The notes under the pieces were generated by a model. The model was not told where the DNA came from, did not search any database, and saw only the letters and a program-made list of their open reading frames with translations. Made by a program: the position numbers and the translations under genes. A DNA stretch of 6,283 nt from Desulfobulbaceae bacterium (GTDB taxonomy: Bacteria; Desulfobacterota; Desulfobulbia; Desulfobulbales; Desulfocapsaceae), in contig DAOVUU010000160.1 of the NCBI GenBank assembly GCA_030632405.1, positions 1 to 6,283 on the forward strand. Reading direction: 5' to 3'. Positions within the stretch are counted from its first letter, which is position 1. Each line of letters starts with the position of its first letter. Of the stretch, positions 1 through 5,345 are shown piece after piece.

Positions 1-2
1 AG

Positions 3-647
3 TCAGAACGTGGGGTTGTAAAAATTATGGCATACTGGGGGGAGGAGGCCATTATCAATCTTGTGTTAACATCGAAACTTGATGTGGCGATTTTTACAAT
101 CCCCGCTACTGAAGAACTGGGGCTGGATGGAGTTAAGCCGTTATCCGCCTGTCTTTCAAAGTGGAAAAAGCTGCACCCCGAAACAATTCCAGTACAGGCC
201 AAGGCCTGTGCAAATTATCTTAATGGATATCTGGTTAGAAAGGATGCCAATGATCGGGGCTTTGATCTTGGATTAAATGTGGGAACTGACGGGTTTTTAG
301 CAGAAGGGTCCATTGAATCTGTATTTATAGTTAAAGACGGTATACTTAAAACACCACCGCTGGGTAGAATTCTGGCAAGTGTGACCCGGGACTCAATTTT
401 AACTGCTGCAAAACAGAGTGATATTGAAGTGTATGAAATAACTCTGGTAAAAGAAGATTTATATACTGCCGATGAAATGTTTACCTGTCATACGGGATCT
501 AAGGTAACGCCTATTTTACGATTTGAAGAAAAAGAGATGGAGGCTCCGGGGCCAGTTACAGTAAAGGTGGCTGAAATGATGGATGATATTATGAGCTTTA
601 AGGACACCAGGTTTAAGGATTGGTTTCAGATGCTCTATCGTAACTGA
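3..647 (+). CDS. Fold-type IV PLP aminotransferase, IlvE/BCAT-like, 5'-partial
   Basis: Aminotransferase class IV (PF01063-type), probably moving an amino group between a branched-chain or related amino acid and 2-oxoglutarate in the cytoplasm. The frame is open to the window edge and residues before the first ATG (27) already look like coding sequence, so that ATG is internal. Numbering from it, the PLP Schiff-base lysine is K59 (codon 201-203) in AKACANYLNGYLV, matching AKAGGNYLSSLLV of E. coli IlvE around K159. The cofactor glutamate lies in LAEGSIESVF (E93). TPPLGRILASVTRD (109-122) and LYTADEMFTCHTG (145-157) match the later family motifs; T156-G157 is the phosphate-binding turn. Comparison with IlvE (about 309 aa) puts roughly 90-100 residues upstream of the window. 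The C terminus is natural. BCAT is the best guess; D-amino-acid or other class IV specificity is possible because the discriminating N-terminal domain is missing. It lies 62 bp upstream of dgoK on the same strand, so co-transcription is possible. Confidence 0.85.
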   Translation, partial: SERGVVKIMAYWGEEAIINLVLTSKLDVAIFTIPATEELGLDGVKPLSACLSKWKKLHPETIPVQAKACANYLNGYLVRKDANDRGFDLGLNVGTDGFLAEGSIESVFIVKDGILKTPPLGRILASVTRDSILTAAKQSDIEVYEITLVKEDLYTADEMFTCHTGSKVTPILRFEEKEMEAPGPVTVKVAEMMDDIMSFKDTRFKDWFQMLYRN

Positions 648-709
648 TGGAGGCGAAGAGTTTTTTAAGAGACCATCACCATTGCTAAAACCTTTTTTGA
701 GTAGATATT

Positions 710-1612
710 GTGTCAAATCTGATAGCCATTGACTGGGGAACCAGTTCATTCCGGGCCTACCTGATTGATGCTGCCGGTGAGATTTTACAGAAATCTGTAG
801 CCGAACAAGGCATCTTGGCGGTTGAGAACGGTGCTTTTGAGCAGAGTCTGGAAGTGCAGCTCGGGAAATTCCCTGATATTTCACCGGGAACACCGATTAT
901 TGCAGCGGGTATGATAACCAGCAGGCAGGGATGGTGCGAAACGCCTTATGTTTGTTGTCCCGCCAGTGCAGAGGGTCTTGCCGAGAACCTCATTGCCTGT
1001 GAGTCCACCGGCCTTGGTACAATCTGGTTTGTGCCTGGAGTAAATCAGTTGCTCCCGGAGCCGGATATTATGCGGGGAGAAGAGACTCAGCTTGCCGGGA
1101 TTGAGATCACCGAAAATCTGGTAGCTATTATGCCGGGAACTCATTCAAAGTGGGTTACAGTGAAGGATCAGACGATCAGCCGATTTAAGACATTCATGAC
1201 CGGTGAGCTTTTCGCCATTGTGATGAAACATTCCATTCTCCGATCAGTTTCCGGCTCCATCTGGAGTGATAATGATTTTTTGAGAGGAGTGCGAAAAGGA
1301 TTTTCCTTTGCTCAGACCGGCAATGGCTTGCTCTCAGCCCTCTTTCAGGTCAGGGTTGAGACGATTTTAGGTCAGGAGCAAGAATCAGCCAGTGCAAGCC
1401 AGGTCTCAGGGTTATTGATAGGGGCTGAAATTGCAGAAGCTGTACAAAGTGGCTTTAATAAGATACAGACAAAACTGATTATAGGTGAGGATCGTTTGTC
1501 CCGGATTTATCGCATGGCTCTTTCGGAATGCGGCATTGATGCAGCAGCCGGTTCAGAAGATGTCTCCGCCCATGGACTCTATCGCATTGCCAGACATAAA
1601 AAACTGATATGA
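710..1612 (+). CDS. dgoK: 2-dehydro-3-deoxygalactonokinase (DgoK)
   Basis: Cytoplasmic sugar-acid kinase: 2-dehydro-3-deoxy-D-galactonate + ATP gives the 6-phosphate (KDPGal) + ADP. At 300 aa it is close to E. coli DgoK (about 292 aa) and looks complete. Diagnostic segments in order: the N-terminal phosphate loop AIDWGTSSFRAYLID (6-20), AAGMITSRQGW (65-75), MRGEETQLAG (121-130), the strongly conserved PGTHSKWVTV (142-151), FKTFMTGELFA (159-169), VSGLLIGAEIA (232-242) and a C-terminal AHGLYRIA (288-295). The start is GTG. An in-frame TGA at 698-700 lies just upstream and no other start codon intervenes, so GTG at 710 is the first possible start. Its Shine-Dalgarno is weak (TGAG, 698-701). The stop overlaps the aldolase start, so the two are probably translationally coupled. 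No dehydratase or sugar-acid dehydrogenase that would make its substrate is in the window. Confidence 0.93.
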   Translation: MSNLIAIDWGTSSFRAYLIDAAGEILQKSVAEQGILAVENGAFEQSLEVQLGKFPDISPGTPIIAAGMITSRQGWCETPYVCCPASAEGLAENLIACESTGLGTIWFVPGVNQLLPEPDIMRGEETQLAGIEITENLVAIMPGTHSKWVTVKDQTISRFKTFMTGELFAIVMKHSILRSVSGSIWSDNDFLRGVRKGFSFAQTGNGLLSALFQVRVETILGQEQESASASQVSGLLIGAEIAEAVQSGFNKIQTKLIIGEDRLSRIYRMALSECGIDAAAGSEDVSAHGLYRIARHKKLI

Positions 1613-2256
1613 AATTTAAACAATATCTTCAATCTTTCCCTTTTATTGCAATCACAAGGGGAGTTAAGCCCGCCGATGCACTGTCCACCTGCACCATCCT
1701 CTATGAAGCCGGATTTCGGGTAATCGAGGCCACATTAAATTCTCCGGAACCGTATAAGAGTATCAAATGTATGGCGGAGGCTTTTGGGAAACGGGCACTT
1801 ATCGGTGCAGGTACGGTGGTAGACGTTGACCAGGTAGAGCGAGTCATGGATGTGGGTGGTGAAGTTATTATTTCCCCCCACTGCGATGTGAAAATTATTG
1901 AGATGACGAAAAAATGCGGCCTGATCTCTATTCCGGGGGTTGCTACACCAACCGAGGTGATGATGGCAATCAGGGCAGGAGCAGATGCATTGAAGTTGTT
2001 TCCGGCTGAAATCATCGGTTTGGCTGGCTTAAAAGCCATAAAAGCAGTTATCCCCGAAGGTACCCTGCTGATCCCCGTTGGAGGAATTGATGAAAATAAT
2101 TACTCCTCTTATCTGCTTGCAGGCGCGAAAGCATGCGGCCTGGGCTCCTCTCTCTATAGGGCCGGTATGTCAGCTGACAAACTCAAGCTGCGTGCGGAGA
2201 TATTTCGCGGTAGATGGCAGGCAGACTCCAGTCGTGGCGGCGATTTTATGGATTAA
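1609..2256 (+). CDS. dgoA: 2-dehydro-3-deoxy-6-phosphogalactonate aldolase (DgoA)
   Basis: Class I aldolase of the KDPG/KDPGal family (PF01081). It cleaves 2-dehydro-3-deoxy-6-phosphogalactonate to pyruvate and D-glyceraldehyde 3-phosphate in the cytoplasm. The 215-aa TIM-barrel protein carries AITRG (14-18, R17 binding the substrate carboxylate), the catalytic glutamate in VIEATLNSPEP (E40), IGAGTV (65-70), ISPHCD (88-93), SIPGVATPTE (107-116), the Schiff-base lysine K129 in ALKLFPAE (127-134), and the phosphate-binding VGGI and GLGSSLY loops (157-160, 177-183). LNSP after the glutamate resembles DgoA-type rather than Eda-type enzymes, and the partner is dgoK, so KDPGal is the preferred substrate; KDPG activity cannot be excluded. 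The ATG overlaps the dgoK stop as ATGA (1609-1612). No clear intrinsic terminator follows the stop. Confidence 0.92.
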   Translation: MKFKQYLQSFPFIAITRGVKPADALSTCTILYEAGFRVIEATLNSPEPYKSIKCMAEAFGKRALIGAGTVVDVDQVERVMDVGGEVIISPHCDVKIIEMTKKCGLISIPGVATPTEVMMAIRAGADALKLFPAEIIGLAGLKAIKAVIPEGTLLIPVGGIDENNYSSYLLAGAKACGLGSSLYRAGMSADKLKLRAEIFRGRWQADSSRGGDFMD

Positions 2257-2377
2257 AAAACCTCATATTTTGGTCAAAAAAAAACTATCAATACAGACAG
2301 ATACAGTTTTTATTTTTATCGAATAATATTCAAAACACTGCTATTATCTGGTAAAAATAACAGAGTAAAGATATAGT
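2257..2377 (+). promoter_or_regulatory. AT-rich intergenic region, probable promoter of transporter operon
   Basis: This is the AT-rich first part of the 196-bp gap between dgoA and the binding-protein gene, with A- and T-runs and no coding frame I trust. Two -10-like hexamers are visible, TATTAT (2342-2347) and TATAGT (2372-2377), each with only a weak 3/6 match to a -35 box at 17-bp spacing (TCGAAT at 2319, TGGTAA at 2349). If TATAGT is used, transcription would begin at or just inside the hairpin at 2378-2409. Placing a promoter here is inference from base composition, the gap length and the change from metabolic to transport genes; the exact boxes are not established. Confidence 0.3.
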
Positions 2378-2409
2378 GTATTGCGTTGGTTCAAGCTCAA
2401 CTGCAATAC
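2378..2409 (+). promoter_or_regulatory. Imperfect palindrome/hairpin upstream of binding-protein gene
   Basis: GTATTGCGTTG (2378-2388) pairs with CAACTGCAATAC (2398-2409) as an 11-bp stem with one bulged T (2402) and a 9-nt loop. It is not followed by a T-run, so it is unlikely to be an intrinsic terminator. It lies 43 bp before the ATG and directly after a -10-like TATAGT. It could be an operator for a dimeric regulator or a 5'-leader structure affecting mRNA stability. The sequence alone does not decide between these. Confidence 0.4.
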
Positions 2410-2440
2410 GGGATGACTATGTGGTATAAACATTTAGAAT

Positions 2441-2446
2441 GGAGGT
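2441..2446 (+). promoter_or_regulatory. Strong Shine-Dalgarno of binding-protein gene
   Basis: GGAGGT lies 6 nt before the ATG at 2453, near-ideal spacing, and 12 nt before a second in-frame ATG at 2459. This favours the first ATG. It is the best ribosome-binding site among the window's transporter genes, as expected for a binding protein needed in excess. Confidence 0.75.
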
Positions 2447-2452
2447 AGGTAG

Positions 2453-4069
2453 ATGTTAATGAAAAAATCTTTCGGTCGTGTTTTTCTCACAGCAGCGGCA
2501 GTTGTTGTCTTGGTGCTTGCGGTGTGTATTCCTGCACAGAGCAAGACATTTAAGTGGGCATTTCAGTCTGATGCTGGTTCCATGGATCCTTATACGATGA
2601 ATAACACCATGACGCTCGGCTTTACTGCAAACGTGTATGAAGGGTTGGTGCGTCATGCAAAAGACGAATCCATTGAACCTAGTTTGGCAACAGGCTGGGA
2701 GACGATTCAGCCAGACGTCTGGCGTTTTAATCTCCGTAAAAATGTCACCTTCCATGATGGATCTCCCTTCACGGCTGATGACGTAATTTTCTCCTGGAAA
2801 AGAGCGATCAGCAAGGGATCTGATATGAAATCCTTTGTCGCTGGCATTAAGGATATCAAGAAAATTGACGACAACACTATTGACATCATCACCAAAGGTC
2901 CATGGCCTCTTCTTCTCAATGATATCTTCCGATGGTATATCATGCCCAAGAAGTGGTGTGAAGATAACAATAGCGTGGAAGTGTCGGTTATGACTTCAAC
3001 ATCAGAAGAAACCTACGCTACTCGCCATACCAATGGTACAGGGCCATTCATGCTTAAAAGCAGGGAACCTCAGGTCAAGACGGTTATGGTGCCAAACCCT
3101 AACTGGTGGGATAAGAGAATTGACAACGTAACCGAGGCTGTGTTTACTCCCATAAAGTCAGCTGCTACCCGGGTTGCATCACTGCTTTCCGGGGAACTGG
3201 ATATGATTTACCCGCTTCCTATTCAGGATGTTGCCCGCATTAAGAAAACTGCTGGATATCAGGCTATTGAAGGAATGGAAGTAAGAACAGTTTTTCTTGG
3301 TTTCGATACCTCTCGCGATGAGCTTCTTTTTTCCGACGTTAAGGGTAAAAACCCGTTGAAGGATGTTCGGGTTCGAAAGGCTATGTATCAGGCCATAGAT
3401 ATTGATGCTATCCATAAGAAGATTATGCGTGGCGCAAGCTGGCCAGCCGCCCTGATGATAGGTTCTAATATCAATGGTTTTGATCCGGAGCTCAACAAGC
3501 GTTTCCCCTTTGATCCGGAGGAATCAAAACGGCTCCTTGCTGAAGCGGGATACCCGGAAGGTTTCAGCATTGTACTGGATACCCCTAACGATAGATACGT
3601 AAATGACGAATCCATTAGTCAGGCAGTTGCGGCCATGCTGTCCAAGGTGGGAATCAAGTGCAAACTCAATGCTCAGACCAGATCGAAACACTTTGCCAAG
3701 ATAGCCTCAATGGATACCAGCTTTTACCTCCTTGGCTGGGCTCCCATGAGTTTTGATATGCATAATACATACTTTAATAATGTAATGACCAACGGTACTA
3801 CTATTTCTAACCCACAGCCGGGTCAGGGAAACTGGAATTGCGGGAATTACTCCAACCCAGAAGTGGATAAGCTCATAAACGCTATGACCTCTGAGATTGA
3901 CCCGGCAAAACGTCAGGAAATCGTGAGCAAGGCGATGAAGATTCACAAGGACGATGTGGGGCATATTCCCCTTCACCAGCAAGCTTTGAGCTGGGGGGCC
4001 AGTGACAAGGTGACAGTACACCAGTCTGCAGATAACACTCTTAGCCTCCGCTGGATAACAGTTAAATAA
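2453..4069 (+). CDS. ABC transporter family-5 solute-binding protein (peptide/oligosaccharide type)
   Basis: Periplasmic substrate receptor of an Opp/Dpp-type importer (SBP_bac_5, PF00496). A signal peptide is evident: basic n-region to R9, hydrophobic core V10-V24, and likely signal peptidase I cleavage after A28-Q29-S30. Cys25 sits in LAVC, a poor lipobox because of Val at -1, so a soluble periplasmic form is more likely than a lipoprotein. The mature protein opens with the usual strand FKWAFQSDAGSMDPYT (33-48), then VYEGLVRH (61-68), EPSLATGWE (75-83) and the family signature WRFNLRKNVTFHDG...FTADDVIFSWKRA (90-118). NGTGPF (194-199), the VRKAMYQAID segment and a C-terminal HIPLHQQ stretch complete the fold. 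At 538 aa it has normal family length. The ligand is not predictable: members carry di- and oligopeptides, nickel, opines or oligosaccharides. The adjoining dgoK-dgoA genes make a sugar-acid or glycan-derived ligand worth considering, but this is inference. Confidence 0.93.
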   Translation: MLMKKSFGRVFLTAAAVVVLVLAVCIPAQSKTFKWAFQSDAGSMDPYTMNNTMTLGFTANVYEGLVRHAKDESIEPSLATGWETIQPDVWRFNLRKNVTFHDGSPFTADDVIFSWKRAISKGSDMKSFVAGIKDIKKIDDNTIDIITKGPWPLLLNDIFRWYIMPKKWCEDNNSVEVSVMTSTSEETYATRHTNGTGPFMLKSREPQVKTVMVPNPNWWDKRIDNVTEAVFTPIKSAATRVASLLSGELDMIYPLPIQDVARIKKTAGYQAIEGMEVRTVFLGFDTSRDELLFSDVKGKNPLKDVRVRKAMYQAIDIDAIHKKIMRGASWPAALMIGSNINGFDPELNKRFPFDPEESKRLLAEAGYPEGFSIVLDTPNDRYVNDESISQAVAAMLSKVGIKCKLNAQTRSKHFAKIASMDTSFYLLGWAPMSFDMHNTYFNNVMTNGTTISNPQPGQGNWNCGNYSNPEVDKLINAMTSEIDPAKRQEIVSKAMKIHKDDVGHIPLHQQALSWGASDKVTVHQSADNTLSLRWITVK

Positions 4070-4075
4070 TTTTTG

Positions 4076-4100
4076 TAACTCTGATTGCATCGTAAAAAGT
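4076..4100 (+). repeat. Left terminal inverted repeat of the MITE-like element
   Basis: Begins TAACTCTGAT and runs to the AAAAAGT at 4094-4100. Its reverse complement aligns with 4198-4223: shared blocks are the run of five T, CGAT, ATCA and the outer GAGTTA. There are four substitutions and one single-base gap. Confidence 0.6.
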
Positions 4101-4109
4101 CTCTGCCTC

Positions 4110-4137
4110 CGTCATTCCCACGCAGGTGGGAATCCAG
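4110..4137 (+). repeat. REP-like ATTCCC hairpin repeat, copy 1
   Basis: A 28-bp unit beginning CGTC and ending CCAG. Its core is a perfect 8-bp stem, ATTCCCAC with GTGGGAAT, around the loop GCAG. It resembles the widespread ATTCCC-N8-GGGAAT family (Neisseria dRS3 is one example). It is repeated inverted at 4153-4180 with 24 of 28 positions identical. In RNA it forms a stable hairpin. Confidence 0.8.
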
Positions 4138-4152
4138 AACTCGGTGAAATAA

Positions 4153-4180
4153 CTAGATTCCCGCCTTCGCGGGAATGACG
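4153..4180 (-). repeat. REP-like ATTCCC hairpin repeat, copy 2 (inverted)
   Basis: Inverted copy of the 4110-4137 unit. On the + strand it reads ATTCCCGC, loop CTTC, GCGGGAAT, then GACG. Read on the - strand it differs from copy 1 at unit positions 11, 14, 18 and 26. Positions 11 and 18 pair with each other, A-T in copy 1 and G-C here, so the stem is kept. Position 14 is in the loop and 26 is outside the stem. Confidence 0.8.
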
Positions 4181-4197
4181 AAACTTTGGATAAATGT

Positions 4198-4223
4198 AAT
4201 TTTTGCGATACCATCACGAGTTA
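4198..4223 (-). repeat. Right terminal inverted repeat of the MITE-like element
   Basis: Runs from AATTTTTGCGAT (4198-4209) to CACGAGTTA (4215-4223) and is the inverted partner of 4076-4100. The 17 bp between it and hairpin copy 2 has no clear counterpart on the left, where the equivalent gap is 9 bp, so the two halves of the element have diverged in length. Confidence 0.6.
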
Positions 4224-4254
4224 GTCAGCTCTAATATTCGTTGTTTTAGTAGCC

Positions 4255-4282
4255 AGGCCCGGCACAAATGAGTGTCGGGCCT
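4255..4282 (+). terminator. GC-rich hairpin between binding-protein and permease genes (attenuator or stability element)
   Basis: AGGCCCGGCAC (4255-4265) pairs with GTGTCGGGCCT (4272-4282): an 11-bp stem with one G-U wobble and a 6-nt loop AAATGA. What follows is TATCTATAG, not a real U-tract, so full intrinsic termination is doubtful. It sits 12 bp before the permease Shine-Dalgarno. A partial terminator, or a 3'-end stabiliser of the binding-protein mRNA, would allow less permease than binding protein to be made. The hairpin is seen directly; the role is inferred. Confidence 0.45.
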
Positions 4283-4309
4283 TATCTATAGCACGGAGGA
4301 AGGTCCGGG

Positions 4310-5290
4310 ATGATAGCATTTGTTATCAGAAGAATTCTACAGGCTGTTGTGGTGATGCTCTTAGTATCTCTCCTTTCTTTTACTCTTTTTCGCTACGTTG
4401 GAGACCCGGTCGTAAGCATGGTTGGCAGGGACACCACCTTTGAAGAAAGGGAAGCACTGCGTGGTGAACTGGGCTTGAACGACCCCGTGGTAATACAGTT
4501 CGCCCGTTTTGTGAAGAATGCTTCAATGGGAAATTTCGGCATGTCTTATGAACAGCGACGCCCCGTACTCGATCTCATCACCGAACGGGCACCTGCCACT
4601 ATTGAGTTAAGTTTTGTCTCAGGACTCTTTGCACTACTTGTAGGCATATTTATGGGAGTGTACAGCGGGCTTCACAAAGACGGTTTTCTCAGTAAACTCT
4701 TTCAGTCGATATCGCTGGTGGGAATATCCCTACCTCCATTTCTCGTCGGTATTCTTCTCATTTATGGTTTTGCTGTGATACTTGGCTGGTTCCCTTCAAT
4801 GGGACGGGGGGAGGTCGTAAAACTGGGATTCTGGTCCACCGGTTTTCTTTCCTACAGCGGAATAGTGTCCCTGGTACTTCCGGCTATCACCCTTGGGCTG
4901 TTCCAGATGACATTGATCATGCGCTTAGTTCGCTCAGAAATGCTCGAAGTTTTGCGCACCGACTATATCAAGTTTGCCCGTGCCAGAGGGCTTACCAATA
5001 GAGCTGTTCATTTCGGGCATGCCCTGAAGAATACTCTTGTTCCGGTTATTACTGTCACCGGGTTGCAGCTGGGACAAATTATTGCTTATTCAATCATTAC
5101 TGAAACAGTGTTTCAGTGGCCGGGTATGGGATACCTTTTTCTGCAGGCAGTACAGCGAGTGGATTTGCCTGTAATGGGGGCCTACCTGGTACTGGTTGCT
5201 TTGATTTTTGTGATTATTAATTTCATCGTGGATTGTCTCTACTATGTTGTGGACCCTCGGCTTCGGATGGAAGGCCCCGTGGTTGCTTAG
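4310..5290 (+). CDS. ABC transporter permease, DppB/OppB-like
   Basis: Inner-membrane permease subunit of the Opp/Dpp-type importer (BPD_transp_1, PF00528), 326 aa, normal length. The N terminus MIAFVIRRILQAVVVMLLVS is the typical DppB opening, a basic patch followed by the first membrane helix (about 10-29). A periplasmic segment with LRGELGLNDPVVIQF (50-64) and NASMGNFGMSY (70-80) follows. Further hydrophobic helices lie near 100-120, 134-158, 181-204, 246-268 and 286-312. The cytoplasmic EAA loop that docks on the ATPase reads DYIKFARARGLTNRAV...ALKNTLVPV (218-246). VFQWPGMGYL (267-276) and the end VVDPRLR (313-319) are family hallmarks. The ATG is preceded by GGAGG (4295-4299) at 10-nt spacing. 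It should pair with the next permease. The symbol is left blank because Dpp, Opp, Nik and oligosaccharide systems cannot be told apart from this subunit. Confidence 0.93.
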   Translation: MIAFVIRRILQAVVVMLLVSLLSFTLFRYVGDPVVSMVGRDTTFEEREALRGELGLNDPVVIQFARFVKNASMGNFGMSYEQRRPVLDLITERAPATIELSFVSGLFALLVGIFMGVYSGLHKDGFLSKLFQSISLVGISLPPFLVGILLIYGFAVILGWFPSMGRGEVVKLGFWSTGFLSYSGIVSLVLPAITLGLFQMTLIMRLVRSEMLEVLRTDYIKFARARGLTNRAVHFGHALKNTLVPVITVTGLQLGQIIAYSIITETVFQWPGMGYLFLQAVQRVDLPVMGAYLVLVALIFVIINFIVDCLYYVVDPRLRMEGPVVA

Positions 5291-5345
5291 AGAATTTTTT
5301 CCGTTAACCAAAAAACCGTTTATAAGTTCCACGACAGCGGAGGCG

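Larger units (their letters stand above)
4076..4223. mobile_element. MITE-like element with nested inverted hairpin repeats
   Basis: A 148-bp non-coding palindromic element starts 6 bp after the binding-protein stop. Its ends, 4076-4100 and 4198-4223, are imperfect inverted repeats (about 21 of 25 positions match with one 1-nt gap), both terminating in TAACTC/GAGTTA. Inside lie two oppositely oriented 28-bp hairpin repeats (4110-4137, 4153-4180) around a 15-bp centre. The terminal TA on each side would fit a TA target duplication as made by Tc1/mariner-IS630-type transposases. TA is self-complementary, however, so it could equally be part of the inverted repeat. There is no room for a transposase gene, so any movement would be in trans. 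The class assignment is inferred from structure only; Correia elements of Neisseria have a comparable layout. Confidence 0.6.

Noticed and set aside
647..688. Possible 13-codon ORF starting at the TGATG overlap after the aminotransferase
   Set aside because: It is too short to judge, shows no family features, and most likely reflects chance in the 62-bp gap. I see nothing else definite between 648 and 709.
516..893. Minus-strand ORF of 125 aa across the aminotransferase end and dgoK start
   Set aside because: It lies antisense to two well-supported genes, its protein matches nothing I recognise, and it lacks a plausible ribosome-binding site.
2257..2320. Possible terminator after dgoA from A-runs and T-runs
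   Set aside because: No GC-containing stem precedes the T-runs; the stretch is simply AT-rich.
2078..2326. Plus-strand 82-aa ORF overlapping the end of dgoA
   Set aside because: It is out of frame within dgoA for most of its length, has a low-complexity tail from the AT-rich gap, and has no Shine-Dalgarno.
2519..2530. Cys25 of the binding protein (LAVC) as a lipoprotein lipobox
   Set aside because: Valine at -1 is disfavoured, and a good signal peptidase I site (A28-Q29-S30) follows directly.
3707..4090. Minus-strand ORF of 127 aa over the 3' end of the binding-protein gene
   Set aside because: It is entirely explained as the antisense shadow of a clear SBP_bac_5 coding sequence and shows no recognisable motif.
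4110..4180. Two similar 28-bp repeats as a possible minimal CRISPR array
   Set aside because: The copies are inverted, not direct, the spacer is only 15 bp, and each is itself a strong palindrome of the known REP-like ATTCCC family.
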